DNA of 52,004 bases from an uncultured Prochlorococcus sp. (GCA_902571795.1 CACGDL010000006.1:1-52004), one strand, 5' to 3'. Positions 41,391-50,314 are shown, counted from the first letter of the stretch. Made by a program: numbers and translations. The notes: generated from the letters alone by a model not told the origin.

Positions 41391-42118
41391 TGATGACTAA
41401 AAAATTAAAAGCTTTACTGCTTTGTGCAGGCTTTGGGACAAGATTAAGACCAATTACCTTAAAAGATCCAAAATGTTTAATGCAAATATCAGGTAAGCCA
41501 TTATTAGGGTTATGGCTTAAAAAATTAGAACAATATGGTTTTCAAGAAGTTCTAATTAATACACATTATCTTTCAGAAAAAGTTAACGAATATTTGAAAA
41601 AAAGGCCTGAAAATAATAGGATAAAAATCAACACTATTTATGAAGAAAAGCTTCTTGGAACTGCTGGTACGCTAATGCAAAACAAATATTTTTTCAAAGA
41701 TTCAACAGGATTTCTAATTCATGGAGATAATTTAACTAACTTCAATTTATTAGAATTATTTAATGCACATAAAAAAAGAAGAAGTAATTGTTTATTAACT
41801 ATGTTAACTTTCAATTCTAAGAATCCTAGGCAATGCGGAATCGTTGAGACTGATGAAAATGGAATTCTTAAAGGTTTTCATGAAAAAGTTGAAAATCCCC
41901 CCTCAAATAGAGCTAATGCAGCTGTTTATGCTTTTGATTATGAATTATTTGAATTTCTTTCAAGCTTATCAAATCAAAAAGTAGATTTTAGCAAAGACAT
42001 AATTCCAAAACTTCTTGGAAGAATTCAGACCTATCATACTAATGATTTTTTTATTGATATTGGAACAAAAGAAGCTTTAGAGGAAGCAAATAAAGTTTGG
42101 GGAGAAATAAATGAGTAA
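41390..42118 (+). CDS. Sugar-1-phosphate nucleotidyltransferase (HddC-like heptose-1-phosphate guanylyltransferase)
   Basis: A 242-residue nucleotidyltransferase with KALLLCAGFGTRLRPITLKD (G-x-G-T-R-L-R-P), PKCLMQISGKPLLGLWL, VLINTHYLSEKV, FLIHGDNLTNFNLLEL (metal Asp) and GFHEKVENPPSNRANAAVYA. The short single-domain form and its position between gmhB- and gmhA-like genes suggest activation of D-glycero-D-manno-heptose 1-phosphate to the GDP form, as in HddC. Mannose- or glucose-1-phosphate transferases share these motifs. A second ATG follows directly at 41393. It overlaps the gmhA-like gene by 8 bases. Confidence 0.83.
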   Translation: MMTKKLKALLLCAGFGTRLRPITLKDPKCLMQISGKPLLGLWLKKLEQYGFQEVLINTHYLSEKVNEYLKKRPENNRIKINTIYEEKLLGTAGTLMQNKYFFKDSTGFLIHGDNLTNFNLLELFNAHKKRRSNCLLTMLTFNSKNPRQCGIVETDENGILKGFHEKVENPPSNRANAAVYAFDYELFEFLSSLSNQKVDFSKDIIPKLLGRIQTYHTNDFFIDIGTKEALEEANKVWGEINE

Positions 42119-42719
42119 TTTTTTGAATAACCAAGAAGATAACTTTATAAAAAATACACATGATTATTTAAACAAAATTCATGTTTCTTTTAATAATGAA
42201 ATTATTAATCAAATTAGATTATTATCTAATGATCTTTTCAAAGTTTGGGAAGAAAAAAAGGTTGTCTATATATGCGGGAATGGCGGTAGCGCTGCAAATG
42301 CTATTCATATTGCTAACGATTTAATTTTTGGTGCGGGTGCATGTGGAAATGGACCATCAATAGAGGGTTTAAGAGTAGAAGCACTATCTGCAAATAGTGC
42401 TGTACTTACTTGTATTGCAAATGATATTTCATATGAAGAAATATTTTCAACTCAAATAAAAACTAAAGCTAATGATGGAGATCTTTTAATAGTTTTATCT
42501 GGAAGTGGCAATTCAAAAAATATTATCAAAGCAATAAAAGTATCAAAGACTTTGGGAGTAAAATCTTATGCCATAGTTGGGTATGATGGAGGTGTATGTA
42601 AGGATGAAGCAGATGAAGCTATCCACTTTAAAATTAACGACATGCAAATTGCAGAAGATTGTCAATTAATAGTAGGTCATATTTGCATGCAATTTCTTAA
42701 TACCCATAAACCTCTTTAA
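42111..42719 (+). CDS. gmhA: Sedoheptulose-7-phosphate isomerase-like SIS-domain protein
   Basis: Converts sedoheptulose 7-phosphate to D-glycero-D-manno-heptose 7-phosphate, the first committed heptose step. The 202 residues contain VVYICGNGGSAANAIHIAND (G-N-G-G-S-A), LLIVLSGSGNSKNIIKAIK (phosphate-binding S-G-S-G-x-S) and MQIAEDCQLIVGHICMQFL, with the E and H of the GmhA active site. Size and motifs fit GmhA. It overlaps the preceding gene by 8 bases, indicating coupled translation. Confidence 0.9.
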   Translation: MSNFLNNQEDNFIKNTHDYLNKIHVSFNNEIINQIRLLSNDLFKVWEEKKVVYICGNGGSAANAIHIANDLIFGAGACGNGPSIEGLRVEALSANSAVLTCIANDISYEEIFSTQIKTKANDGDLLIVLSGSGNSKNIIKAIKVSKTLGVKSYAIVGYDGGVCKDEADEAIHFKINDMQIAEDCQLIVGHICMQFLNTHKPL

Positions 42720-42725
42720 CAAAAT

Positions 42726-43397
42726 ATGCCCGAAATAGATTTCATGTCAGTCTTGCATAAAAGTACTAAAAGAGACTATTTGGCAAGGGTTAATGATAAG
42801 GAATACCCTAAAAGCAAAGCAGCTTATTTAGCAAAAAAATATGATTTTGAATACTGGGATGGTGACAGAAGAATAAATTATGGAGGTTATAAATATATTG
42901 ATAATCGTTGGCTACCAGTAGCCGAAAAAATAAATACTTTTTACAAGCTAGGTCGAAAGCCAAAAATTCTTGATGTGGGATGTGGAAAAGGGTTTTTATT
43001 ATATGAATTCTTAAAAATAATACCAGAAGCAGAAATATTTGGATTAGATATATCAAAATATGCAATAGAAAATTCTAAACCAGAAATAAAACATAAATTA
43101 ACTTTAGGAAATTCAAATCAACTGCCATGGCCTGATAATTATTTTGACTTAGTTATTTCAATTAATACACTTCATAATCTATATTCATATGATTTAAGTA
43201 GTTCATTAAAAGAGATAGAAAGAGTTGGCAAAAAGAATAAATACATTTGTGTAGAAAGTTATAGAAATGAAGAAGAAAAAGCAAATTTGTTATATTGGCA
43301 AGTGACTTGTGAAGCTTTTAATACTCCAAAAGAATGGCAATGGTGGTTCAAAGAAGCAAACTATACAGGGGATTATTCATTCATTTATTTTGAGTAA
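42726..43397 (+). CDS. SAM-dependent methyltransferase (class I)
   Basis: A 223-residue methyltransferase with motif I PKILDVGCGKGFLLYEFLK (about 78-96), IFGLDISKYAIENSKP and motif IV-like NYFDLVISINTLHNLYSYDL. The N-terminal 70 residues, with RDYLARVNDKEYPKSKAAYL and YWDGDRRINYGGYKYIDNRW, look specific and may form a substrate lid. C-terminal WQVTCEAFNTPKEWQWWF is also distinctive. Placed 6 bases after the gmhA-like gene and 3 before the dehydrogenase, it probably methylates the heptose or its nucleotide form. Confidence 0.83.
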   Translation: MPEIDFMSVLHKSTKRDYLARVNDKEYPKSKAAYLAKKYDFEYWDGDRRINYGGYKYIDNRWLPVAEKINTFYKLGRKPKILDVGCGKGFLLYEFLKIIPEAEIFGLDISKYAIENSKPEIKHKLTLGNSNQLPWPDNYFDLVISINTLHNLYSYDLSSSLKEIERVGKKNKYICVESYRNEEEKANLLYWQVTCEAFNTPKEWQWWFKEANYTGDYSFIYFE

Positions 43398-43400
43398 ATT

Positions 43401-44456
43401 ATGAAAATAAATAAAAACATTCAACTTAAAGCAGCAATTTTATTTGAACAAAGGAAACCTCTAATAGTAGAGAATTTAGAATTTCCTGATAACCTTGAAA
43501 TTGGACAGGTATTAGTCAAGATTCATTCGAGTGGAATTTGCGGTTCTCAAATAGGAGAGATTGAGGGCGTAAAAGGTAAAGATTCTTATCTACCTCATTT
43601 AATGGGACATGAGGGCAGTGGAACCGTTTTACAGATAGGGCCAGGTGTAAAAACTGTCAATATTGGAGATAAGGTAGTTATGCATTGGAAAAAAGGAGAA
43701 GGCATAGAATCAAAGACTCCTCATTATTTTCTAAATGGAAAAAAAATAAATGCTGGTTGGGTTACAACTTTTAATAGTCATGCAGTAATAAGTGAAAATC
43801 GTTGTACAAAGGTATCAAAAGCGACTAATAATGACTTGGCTGCCTTATTAGGGTGCGCTATTACTACTGGCTTTGGGGTGATAGAAAATAATGCAAAAAT
43901 AAAGATGGGAGAATCAATAGTAGTACTTGGTGCTGGTGGAGTAGGTTTAAATATAATACAAGCTGCTGCTATGCATTCAGCATGGCCTATTATTGCAGTG
44001 GATATTTATGAAAACAAATTAAATCTCTCTAGGAAATTTGGCGCCACACATTTAATTAACTCTAAAAAGGAGGATGTTAAAGAAAAAATAAATTTTATCT
44101 TAAATAATAAAGGAACTGATGTTTTTGTGGATAATACAGGATTACCACACCTAATAGAATTAGGTTATTCTCTTTTAAATAAAGAAGGAAGATTGATATT
44201 GGTTGGAGTACCAAAAGTTGGATCAAATATAAATATTTTTTCACTACCTTTACATTTTGGGAAAACAATCTTAGGTTCTCATGGAGGAGATTCTAATCCA
44301 GAAAAAGATATCTCTCGTTATTTAAATCTTTTTAACGAAGGTCATTTAAATTATAAGGATCTAATTAGTAAAAAATTTAAGTTGGATGATATTAATGAAG
44401 CAATAAAATCTTTCAAAGATGGTTCTACAGCAGGAAGAATTCTTATTGAATTATGA
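43401..44456 (+). CDS. Zinc-dependent alcohol dehydrogenase (MDR family)
   Basis: A 351-residue medium-chain dehydrogenase. Catalytic zinc ligands are in SSGICGSQIGEIEG (Cys) and PHLMGHEGSGTVLQIG (His, Glu), with the third Cys probably in ALLGCAITTGFG. The nucleotide fold has IVVLGAGGVGLNIIQAA. The four-cysteine structural zinc lobe of many relatives is missing and replaced by a sequence without cysteines (about 95-125). It overlaps the following HldE-type gene by four bases. It likely oxidises or reduces a carbon of the modified sugar; substrate unknown. Confidence 0.86.
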   Translation: MKINKNIQLKAAILFEQRKPLIVENLEFPDNLEIGQVLVKIHSSGICGSQIGEIEGVKGKDSYLPHLMGHEGSGTVLQIGPGVKTVNIGDKVVMHWKKGEGIESKTPHYFLNGKKINAGWVTTFNSHAVISENRCTKVSKATNNDLAALLGCAITTGFGVIENNAKIKMGESIVVLGAGGVGLNIIQAAAMHSAWPIIAVDIYENKLNLSRKFGATHLINSKKEDVKEKINFILNNKGTDVFVDNTGLPHLIELGYSLLNKEGRLILVGVPKVGSNINIFSLPLHFGKTILGSHGGDSNPEKDISRYLNLFNEGHLNYKDLISKKFKLDDINEAIKSFKDGSTAGRILIEL

Positions 44457-45937
44457 AAGGTACTTTAGAAAAGTTTAGTCAAGATAAAAAGTATATAGGA
44501 TGTACCCTAGCTTTTGGGCATTTTACGACTATTCATCAAGGCCATATAAGATATTTGAAATATGCAAAAAATTTAGATGAAATTTTAGTAATCGCTTTAA
44601 CTGGGGATAATAACGAATATAGATTTACACAAGAAGAGAGAGCGGAATGTTTAGATTTATTAGGTTTAGCAGATGGGATCGTTCTACTGAAGAATAAAGA
44701 GTTAGATCAAGTAACAAAAAAATTAAAACCAAGGCATTTAATACTTGGTAAAGAGTTTAAAAATAGCAAAGACATAATTATAAACAATGTAATAAAATCT
44801 CAAATAAAAGAAAATAGAAAAATTATTTTTCATGCAGGTGAAGTAAATTACTTTAGCGATAATTTGCTTCAAAATTCTGAAAGGAAAATTCTAAATAAAA
44901 GGAAAGAAGAATTTATAAATGTTTGCACCAAGCAGGGAATAGATAAAAATGATTTACTTTTAACATTAAAAAATCTTAGAAATGCAAAAGTAGCCGTTAT
45001 TGGAGATACAATAGTTGATCAATATGCAGCTTGTGAACCAATTGGCCTTAGCGCTGAAGCACCAGTAGTAGTTGTACGCGAAATTAGTCTTAGAAATTTC
45101 ATAGGAGGGGCAGCAATAGTTGCTAAACATTTAAAGTCTTTGGGAGCAACAGTTGAGTTATTATCAATTGTTGGTGATGACCAAAATGCTAGACTAGTAA
45201 AAGAAGATCTTAAGGCAAATGGAATAACTGATAACCTTATAGTTGACTGTTCTAGACCCACAACTTTTAAAAAAAGATATGTTGTTGAAAATCAGAAGTT
45301 ATTTAGAGTAAGTAGATTAGAATCTACCTCTGTCAATTCAAAAATAGAAGATTACTTGATAAAAAAATTAGAATTAATTGCACCTAAAATTGATTGTTTA
45401 GTAATATCAGATTTTGTATATGGAGTTATAACAACAAAATTAATTGGAAAAATTATAGAGTTTTCAAAAAAATATAATTTAAAACTCTGTGGAGATTTGC
45501 AATGTAGTAGTCAGATTGGGAAAATAACAAAATTCAAAGGCTTTTCATTATTGTGTCCTAATGAAAAAGAAGCAAGAATTGCTATTGAAGATAATGAAAT
45601 TGGCCTTGAAAAACTTTCATTAAAAATACTAGAACACACTAAATCTGAAAAATTGATAATGAAATTAGGATCTAATGGATTTATAAGTTACATGAAAAAC
45701 GATCTAGATAAAAAATTTACAAGTCAAGCTTTCCCTGCTTTATCTGCTAATCCAGTTGATGTCACAGGAGCGGGAGATTCTTTGCTTGCATTATTATCAA
45801 CTGGTATAGCTACTGATCAAGATTTTATGGCAGTATCTGCTTTAGGATGTTGTATTAGCTCTATAGCGGTAAATAATATGGGGAATTTACCAGTAACCTA
45901 TAATGAATTAAGGGATTATTTAAATGAAATAATGTAA
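44453..45937 (+). CDS. Bifunctional nucleotidyltransferase-PfkB kinase (HldE-type activities in reversed order)
   Basis: A 494-residue fusion. Residues about 15-135 form a cytidylyltransferase-like domain with FGHFTTIHQGHIRYL (H28-x-G-H31). Residues about 178-494 form a PfkB sugar kinase with AKVAVIGDTIVDQYAACEPI, LSAEAPVVVVRE, FIGGAAIVAKHLKSLGA and the catalytic DVTGAGDS at 436-443. HldE has the same two activities, but its kinase comes first. The kinase part, including SAEAPVVVV, is clearly HldE/RfaE-like, so heptose 7-phosphate 1-kinase plus heptose-1-phosphate nucleotidyltransferase is the likely role. Overlaps the dehydrogenase gene by four bases. Confidence 0.85.
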   Translation: MKGTLEKFSQDKKYIGCTLAFGHFTTIHQGHIRYLKYAKNLDEILVIALTGDNNEYRFTQEERAECLDLLGLADGIVLLKNKELDQVTKKLKPRHLILGKEFKNSKDIIINNVIKSQIKENRKIIFHAGEVNYFSDNLLQNSERKILNKRKEEFINVCTKQGIDKNDLLLTLKNLRNAKVAVIGDTIVDQYAACEPIGLSAEAPVVVVREISLRNFIGGAAIVAKHLKSLGATVELLSIVGDDQNARLVKEDLKANGITDNLIVDCSRPTTFKKRYVVENQKLFRVSRLESTSVNSKIEDYLIKKLELIAPKIDCLVISDFVYGVITTKLIGKIIEFSKKYNLKLCGDLQCSSQIGKITKFKGFSLLCPNEKEARIAIEDNEIGLEKLSLKILEHTKSEKLIMKLGSNGFISYMKNDLDKKFTSQAFPALSANPVDVTGAGDSLLALLSTGIATDQDFMAVSALGCCISSIAVNNMGNLPVTYNELRDYLNEIM

Positions 45938-45939
45938 TT

Positions 45940-46956
45940 ATGAAAAGACAAAAGATTTTATTTATTGGAAGTAATAGTTTTAGTGGTTCAAATTTTATTA
46001 AATATTTTTTAAAAAATAATTATATTGTAAAAGGGGTTAGCAGATCAGAAGAAGCTCAGGTTCCTTTTTTAGCTTATAAGAATTTTGGCAAAAATCAGAA
46101 AAATCCCCAAATAGAAAATTTTTCATTTCATAAAATTGACTTAAATAAGGACATAACTAAATTAGTTTCAATAATTGATGAATTTCAACCTTCCTATATT
46201 ATAAATTTAGCTGCTCAAGGCATGGTAGCTGAAAGTTGGTTAAATCCAAAGCACTGGTATCAAACGAATATAGTTTCACAAGTAGAACTTCATGATGAAC
46301 TAAGAAAAAGAAAATTTATAAAAAAATATTTACATGTATCAACCCCTGAAGTCTATGGCAGTACAGATAATGGATTCATAAAAGAGAATTATAATTTCTC
46401 TCCAACTACTCCATATGCAGTGAGTCGAGCAGCCTGTGATTTACATCTCCTAAGTTTTCAAAAAGCTTACGATTTTCCTGTTGTCTTTACTAGAGCAGCA
46501 AATGTATATGGTGCGGGTCAACAACTTTATAGAATCATTCCAAGAACTATATTAAGCGCCAGATTCAACAAAAAAATGGAATTGCATGGTGGCGGCACTT
46601 CTCAAAGATCTTTTATTCATATTGATGATGTAGCGGAGGCAACACATCAAATATTATTAAATGCGAAGCCTGGAAGTTCATGGCATATTTCTACTAGAAA
46701 TACAATAACTATAAAAAATTTAGTAAAAAAGATATGTGAAATATGTAACGTAAATTTTAACTCAATTGTTAATATTTCTGGAGAAAGACTTGGCAAAGAT
46801 CAAAGTTATCTTTTAGACAGTGAATCGTTACGTAAAGAATTTGATTGGGAAGACAATATTAAACTTGAAGAAGGTATAAAATCAACTATAAAGTGGATTG
46901 ACGAAAATTCAATTTATTTTGAAAAAGTTTCATGGGATTATAAACATAAATTATGA
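45940..46956 (+). CDS. NAD-dependent epimerase/dehydratase, 4,6-dehydratase-like
   Basis: A 338-residue extended SDR. The Rossmann start is KILFIGSNSFSGSNFIKYFL, a looser form of the usual G-x-x-G-x-x-G. LAAQGMVAESWLNPKHWYQT, VSTPEVYGSTDNGFI (T-P-E where dehydratases have T-D/S-E) and TRAANVYGAGQQLYRIIPRT resemble dTDP-glucose or GDP-mannose dehydratases. The catalytic Y-x-x-x-K is Y-A-V-S-R, with Arg for Lys. It starts 2 bases after the HldE-type gene and overlaps the next SDR by four bases. A dehydratase acting on the nucleotide heptose is a reasonable inference. Confidence 0.82.
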   Translation: MKRQKILFIGSNSFSGSNFIKYFLKNNYIVKGVSRSEEAQVPFLAYKNFGKNQKNPQIENFSFHKIDLNKDITKLVSIIDEFQPSYIINLAAQGMVAESWLNPKHWYQTNIVSQVELHDELRKRKFIKKYLHVSTPEVYGSTDNGFIKENYNFSPTTPYAVSRAACDLHLLSFQKAYDFPVVFTRAANVYGAGQQLYRIIPRTILSARFNKKMELHGGGTSQRSFIHIDDVAEATHQILLNAKPGSSWHISTRNTITIKNLVKKICEICNVNFNSIVNISGERLGKDQSYLLDSESLRKEFDWEDNIKLEEGIKSTIKWIDENSIYFEKVSWDYKHKL

Positions 46957-47900
46957 ATATTCTTGTAACTGGTGGATGCGGATATAAAGGTTCTGTTTTA
47001 ATTCCGCAATTGTTAGAGGCAAATCATAAAATAACGAGTGTGGATACTAAATGGTTTGGTGACTATTTACCACAACATAGAAATCTTATAAATATAGAAG
47101 CTGATATTAGAGATATTGATAAAATCCCAATGAAAGGTGTTGATTCTATAATTCATTTAGCCAATATTGCCAATGATCCTGCTGTAGATTTAAATCCCAA
47201 TCTTAGTTGGGAAGTTAATGTATTAGCTAGTCAACAATTAGCAGATAAAGCAGTTAGAAATAACGTAAAGCAATTTATTTTTGCAAGTTCTGGAAGTGTA
47301 TATGGAATAAAAAAAGAAGACAAAGTAACTGAAGAATTACCACTAATCCCTATATCTGTTTATAACAAAACAAAAATGGTTGCAGAAAGAATATTTCTTT
47401 CATACAAAGATAGTATGAAAATTCATTGTATAAGACCTGCTACCGTCTGTGGACTTTCTCCAAGAATGAGGCTTGATGTAAGTGTAAATATGTTGACTAT
47501 GCATGCTTTAAAAAATAAAAAAATAAATGTATTTGGTGGGAAGCAAACCAGACCAAACATTCATATTTTAGATATCGTTAATGTATACAAACACTTTTTA
47601 GATAATAATCATATTGAGAGTGGATGTTATAATGCAGGTTTTGAAAATATGTCTATATATGAAATTGCTTTAAAAATAAAGGAAAAAACTAATGCAAGTA
47701 TTGAAGTTACAGAGTCAAATGATCCAAGATCATATAGACAGGATTCCAGTAAACTGCTTAATACAGGATTTATACAGAAATATAATGTAGAGGATGCAAT
47801 TGATGAGATTATTTCATCATATAATGCAGGGAACTTAGAAGATAGTGATAATTTTTATACTGTAAAATGGATGAAAAAAAATAACTTAGAGAAATATTAA
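46953..47900 (+). CDS. NAD-dependent epimerase/reductase (extended SDR)
   Basis: A 315-residue sugar-nucleotide SDR starting MNILVTGGCGYKGSVLIPQL, then SIIHLANIANDPAVDLNP, FIFASSGSVYGIKKED, the catalytic Y-N-K-T-K in ISVYNKTKMVAERI and HCIRPATVCGLSPRMRLDV. The A-N-I-A-N-D-P segment and V-C-G-x-S-P-R-M-R-x-D occur in a subgroup found in many surface-sugar loci. Probably an epimerase or reductase finishing the nucleotide-heptose modification. It ends the operon and overlaps the convergent 47897 gene by four bases. Confidence 0.85.
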   Translation: MNILVTGGCGYKGSVLIPQLLEANHKITSVDTKWFGDYLPQHRNLINIEADIRDIDKIPMKGVDSIIHLANIANDPAVDLNPNLSWEVNVLASQQLADKAVRNNVKQFIFASSGSVYGIKKEDKVTEELPLIPISVYNKTKMVAERIFLSYKDSMKIHCIRPATVCGLSPRMRLDVSVNMLTMHALKNKKINVFGGKQTRPNIHILDIVNVYKHFLDNNHIESGCYNAGFENMSIYEIALKIKEKTNASIEVTESNDPRSYRQDSSKLLNTGFIQKYNVEDAIDEIISSYNAGNLEDSDNFYTVKWMKKNNLEKY

Positions 47901-48928
47901 TTAATATTTAGAGTGGTTTTCAAATTATATATTTCTTTCTTGAAATTATCTAATGTTATTTTTGATTTATTTGTGTAGTAAATCTGAAATTTAGTAGTCC
48001 AAAAAGAAAATTTATTTTCTGAAACAGGAATTTCAAAACATGCAGGTGAAAACATAACATAGGGCTTTGAGGAGAATAGTCTTGGGGGCGCAATTCCGCC
48101 TCCACGGAATTGACAAAAAATATCTGCAGCCATCGAAATTGAAACGCTTTCTAAATAACCTGAACTTATATGAGAAGAAAATAAAACTCTATTATCCTTA
48201 ATCTTAATAAGTTTGGAAAATTTTTTACAACCAACTATATCTGAAAGAACAACAATCTTATGATTAGGAAAGGTTTCTAAAAGATAGTTTATAAGTATGT
48301 TAAATTCTTCATTTGTTAAATTAGACATTAGCCTTCCTAAAGGATTAAACCTACATCCAATAGCAATAAATTTACCAAGATTAGCTGTTATTTTTTTATA
48401 TTTATTTTCTAAAAAATCCTCATCACTAAGCAACATCCTATCAAGCTGAATTTGAGATAAATATTTAGAAAGATAATTCGCCAGATTAAATGCGTGATTA
48501 TATATTGGTTTCCTTTTTAATACATTTTTCTTAAATAAAATATAAAATTCATTATTTATTTTTATAGTTTTAATAAAATTTTTGTAGGTAGAGAACTTTA
48601 AGATATTTTTTTCCTTAATTATTAAACCTGTAATTTCTTTTATTTCTAATTTATATTTTGACTTTAAACTTGGATTATCGTCAATTATAAGAATAGAAAC
48701 TTTTTTATTTAGGATTTTAAAAAACCTACCTAACATCAATAAATAAAAAAAATCTCCATAATTTACTGAAGAGCATGAAAAATCAAATACTAAAAGTACT
48801 TTCTTATAGCTATGGGATTCTGCAATTATTTTTTTTACAATGAATGGGTATCTTATTTTAAGGAAAAATTTATATATTAAAAAAAAAACTTTTTTAATTC
48901 TGGGTTTTAAATAATTAGCTATCTCCAT
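47897..48928 (-). CDS. Unrecognised protein, possibly GT-B-like
   Basis: A 343-residue protein with a basic N-terminus (about 25 residues, many Lys and aromatic), suggesting membrane contact. It has two alternating alpha/beta halves. The most conserved-looking parts are LVFDFSCSSVNYGDFFYLLM (about 47-66), FIAIGCRFNPLGRL (about 190) and CQFRGGGIAPPRLFSSKPYV (about 275-294). The last resembles a nucleotide-sugar or phosphate loop near the end of GT-B or polysaccharide pyruvyltransferase folds, but no family signature is complete. Function unknown; transferase is a guess from context. A 250-base noncoding gap separates its start from the 49179 gene. Confidence 0.5.
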   Translation of the reverse strand: MEIANYLKPRIKKVFFLIYKFFLKIRYPFIVKKIIAESHSYKKVLLVFDFSCSSVNYGDFFYLLMLGRFFKILNKKVSILIIDDNPSLKSKYKLEIKEITGLIIKEKNILKFSTYKNFIKTIKINNEFYILFKKNVLKRKPIYNHAFNLANYLSKYLSQIQLDRMLLSDEDFLENKYKKITANLGKFIAIGCRFNPLGRLMSNLTNEEFNILINYLLETFPNHKIVVLSDIVGCKKFSKLIKIKDNRVLFSSHISSGYLESVSISMAADIFCQFRGGGIAPPRLFSSKPYVMFSPACFEIPVSENKFSFWTTKFQIYYTNKSKITLDNFKKEIYNLKTTLNIN

Positions 48929-49178
48929 TTATGTTCTTCAAAAATTATTTTTAAGTATTTAATGCATTTTGATTATATTTTATAAATATTTTTAATACTA
49001 TAGAAATTAACAAAATAAATTAAAAACATTTTAAAATAAAAAGAATTTTTATTAATAAATTTTTTCATTAAATTCTTAATTAGAAATTATTACTATATAA
49101 AGATTATTTAATAATTTTTAAAGCAAAAATTTGGATTTTATTTTAATGTAAAAAATAAATGTAAAAGGCTCTTACATA

Positions 49179-49934
49179 ATGAACCCTAGCATTAAGACTC
49201 ATGGATTTAAAATTATTAATTCTAATGAAATAAATGAATTAAATAATTTAAAAAGATACATAACAAATTTTCTATCGAATAAATTTAAATTAAATAACAA
49301 AGACCCTGATGATGTATTAAATAATATTCATAACTATGCAAACTTAATTACAGATAGGCAAGCCAATGATCTAGTTTTAGAAACTTTAAAAGAACTTTCT
49401 GATAAGTTTGACTTTTCAGAGATTGTTTATCAATCTTTTGGAGAAGAGATAAGAAATCTTTTAGGACCTGATTTACATGCTCAGAAAAATAATAATATTG
49501 TTTTTCAATCTCCAAACTCCAATAGATACAGTGAACTACATTCAGATGCACCACCAAACTCAGAATTTGAATTAGTTGTTTGGGTCCCTTTAGTTAATTG
49601 TTATGGAACTAAATCTTTTTTTATGGTTCCTTTAGAAGATAGCTTTGATTTGATTAAAAAATACAAATCTAAAAACTTTTCGAATTGGAATGAATTTAAA
49701 TCAAAGGCATTAGAAAAAGCTAATCACTTTGAGATAAATTACTCCCAGGCATTAATATTTTGGACAGGAATGATACATGGCTCTTTGGAGAATAAAACAA
49801 ATGAATCAAGATGGTGTCTAAATGTTAGATATAAAAATTTATTTGCCCCATGTGGACAACATGATCCTTTGACCTACTATAGAATCTTCAGGAAGTCTGT
49901 AGTTACTGATTTAGCCTTAAGTAAGAAATGGTAG
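49179..49934 (+). CDS. Sporadic carbohydrate cluster 2OG-Fe(II) oxygenase
   Basis: A 251-residue non-haem iron oxygenase. The iron triad is H-x-D in SELHSDAPPNSEFELVVWVP (about residues 118-137) and the distal His in FWTGMIHGSLENKTNESRW, with the arginine of SRWCLNVRYKN for 2-oxoglutarate. The next gene encodes the small 'sporadic carbohydrate cluster' protein, the known partner of this oxygenase type in scattered surface-glycan loci. It overlaps that gene by 7 bases. A hydroxylation of a carbohydrate is presumed, but the reaction has not been defined to my knowledge. Confidence 0.8.
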   Translation: MNPSIKTHGFKIINSNEINELNNLKRYITNFLSNKFKLNNKDPDDVLNNIHNYANLITDRQANDLVLETLKELSDKFDFSEIVYQSFGEEIRNLLGPDLHAQKNNNIVFQSPNSNRYSELHSDAPPNSEFELVVWVPLVNCYGTKSFFMVPLEDSFDLIKKYKSKNFSNWNEFKSKALEKANHFEINYSQALIFWTGMIHGSLENKTNESRWCLNVRYKNLFAPCGQHDPLTYYRIFRKSVVTDLALSKKW

Positions 49935-50314
49935 AAGAAGCATATGTACTTTTAGATGCTACAAGAAGTACTCCTCAGATAATACAACATCAAATAATAA
50001 GGAACTTTGCAGATGAATGTGATCTTAAAATTTCATTCTACGGAGCTGAATTTAGGGGTTGCGAATCAGCCCATATGCAACTAAAACAATATGTTGAGGA
50101 AAAAAAAATAAATAATTTTTTACTCTATTCAATTTATCAATTTTATGACAGCTCTAATGGATTTGACATTGATTTTTTAGAATATATATTATTAAAAGAA
50201 AAAAATATCTTTTTTGCAGCAGAAAAAATAAGTGTTAAGAATTTAGAAATCCTAGAAAATTTAAAAAATGAATTAAAAATTGCCCACATAAACTTGAAAA
50301 ATAGAAATTCTTGA
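49928..50314 (+). CDS. LIC12192-type sporadic carbohydrate cluster protein
   Basis: A 128-residue protein of unknown biochemistry. Features matching the family as I remember it are the order TPQIIQHQIIRNFADEC, ISFYGAEFRGCESAHMQLKQ and a Tyr-rich LLYSIYQFYDSSNGF. The family turns up only in scattered polysaccharide loci, typically beside the 2OG-Fe oxygenase found here upstream, hence its name. There is no signal peptide or membrane segment. The 7-base overlap with the oxygenase gene implies coupled translation and joint action. Confidence 0.72.
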   Translation: MVEEAYVLLDATRSTPQIIQHQIIRNFADECDLKISFYGAEFRGCESAHMQLKQYVEEKKINNFLLYSIYQFYDSSNGFDIDFLEYILLKEKNIFFAAEKISVKNLEILENLKNELKIAHINLKNRNS

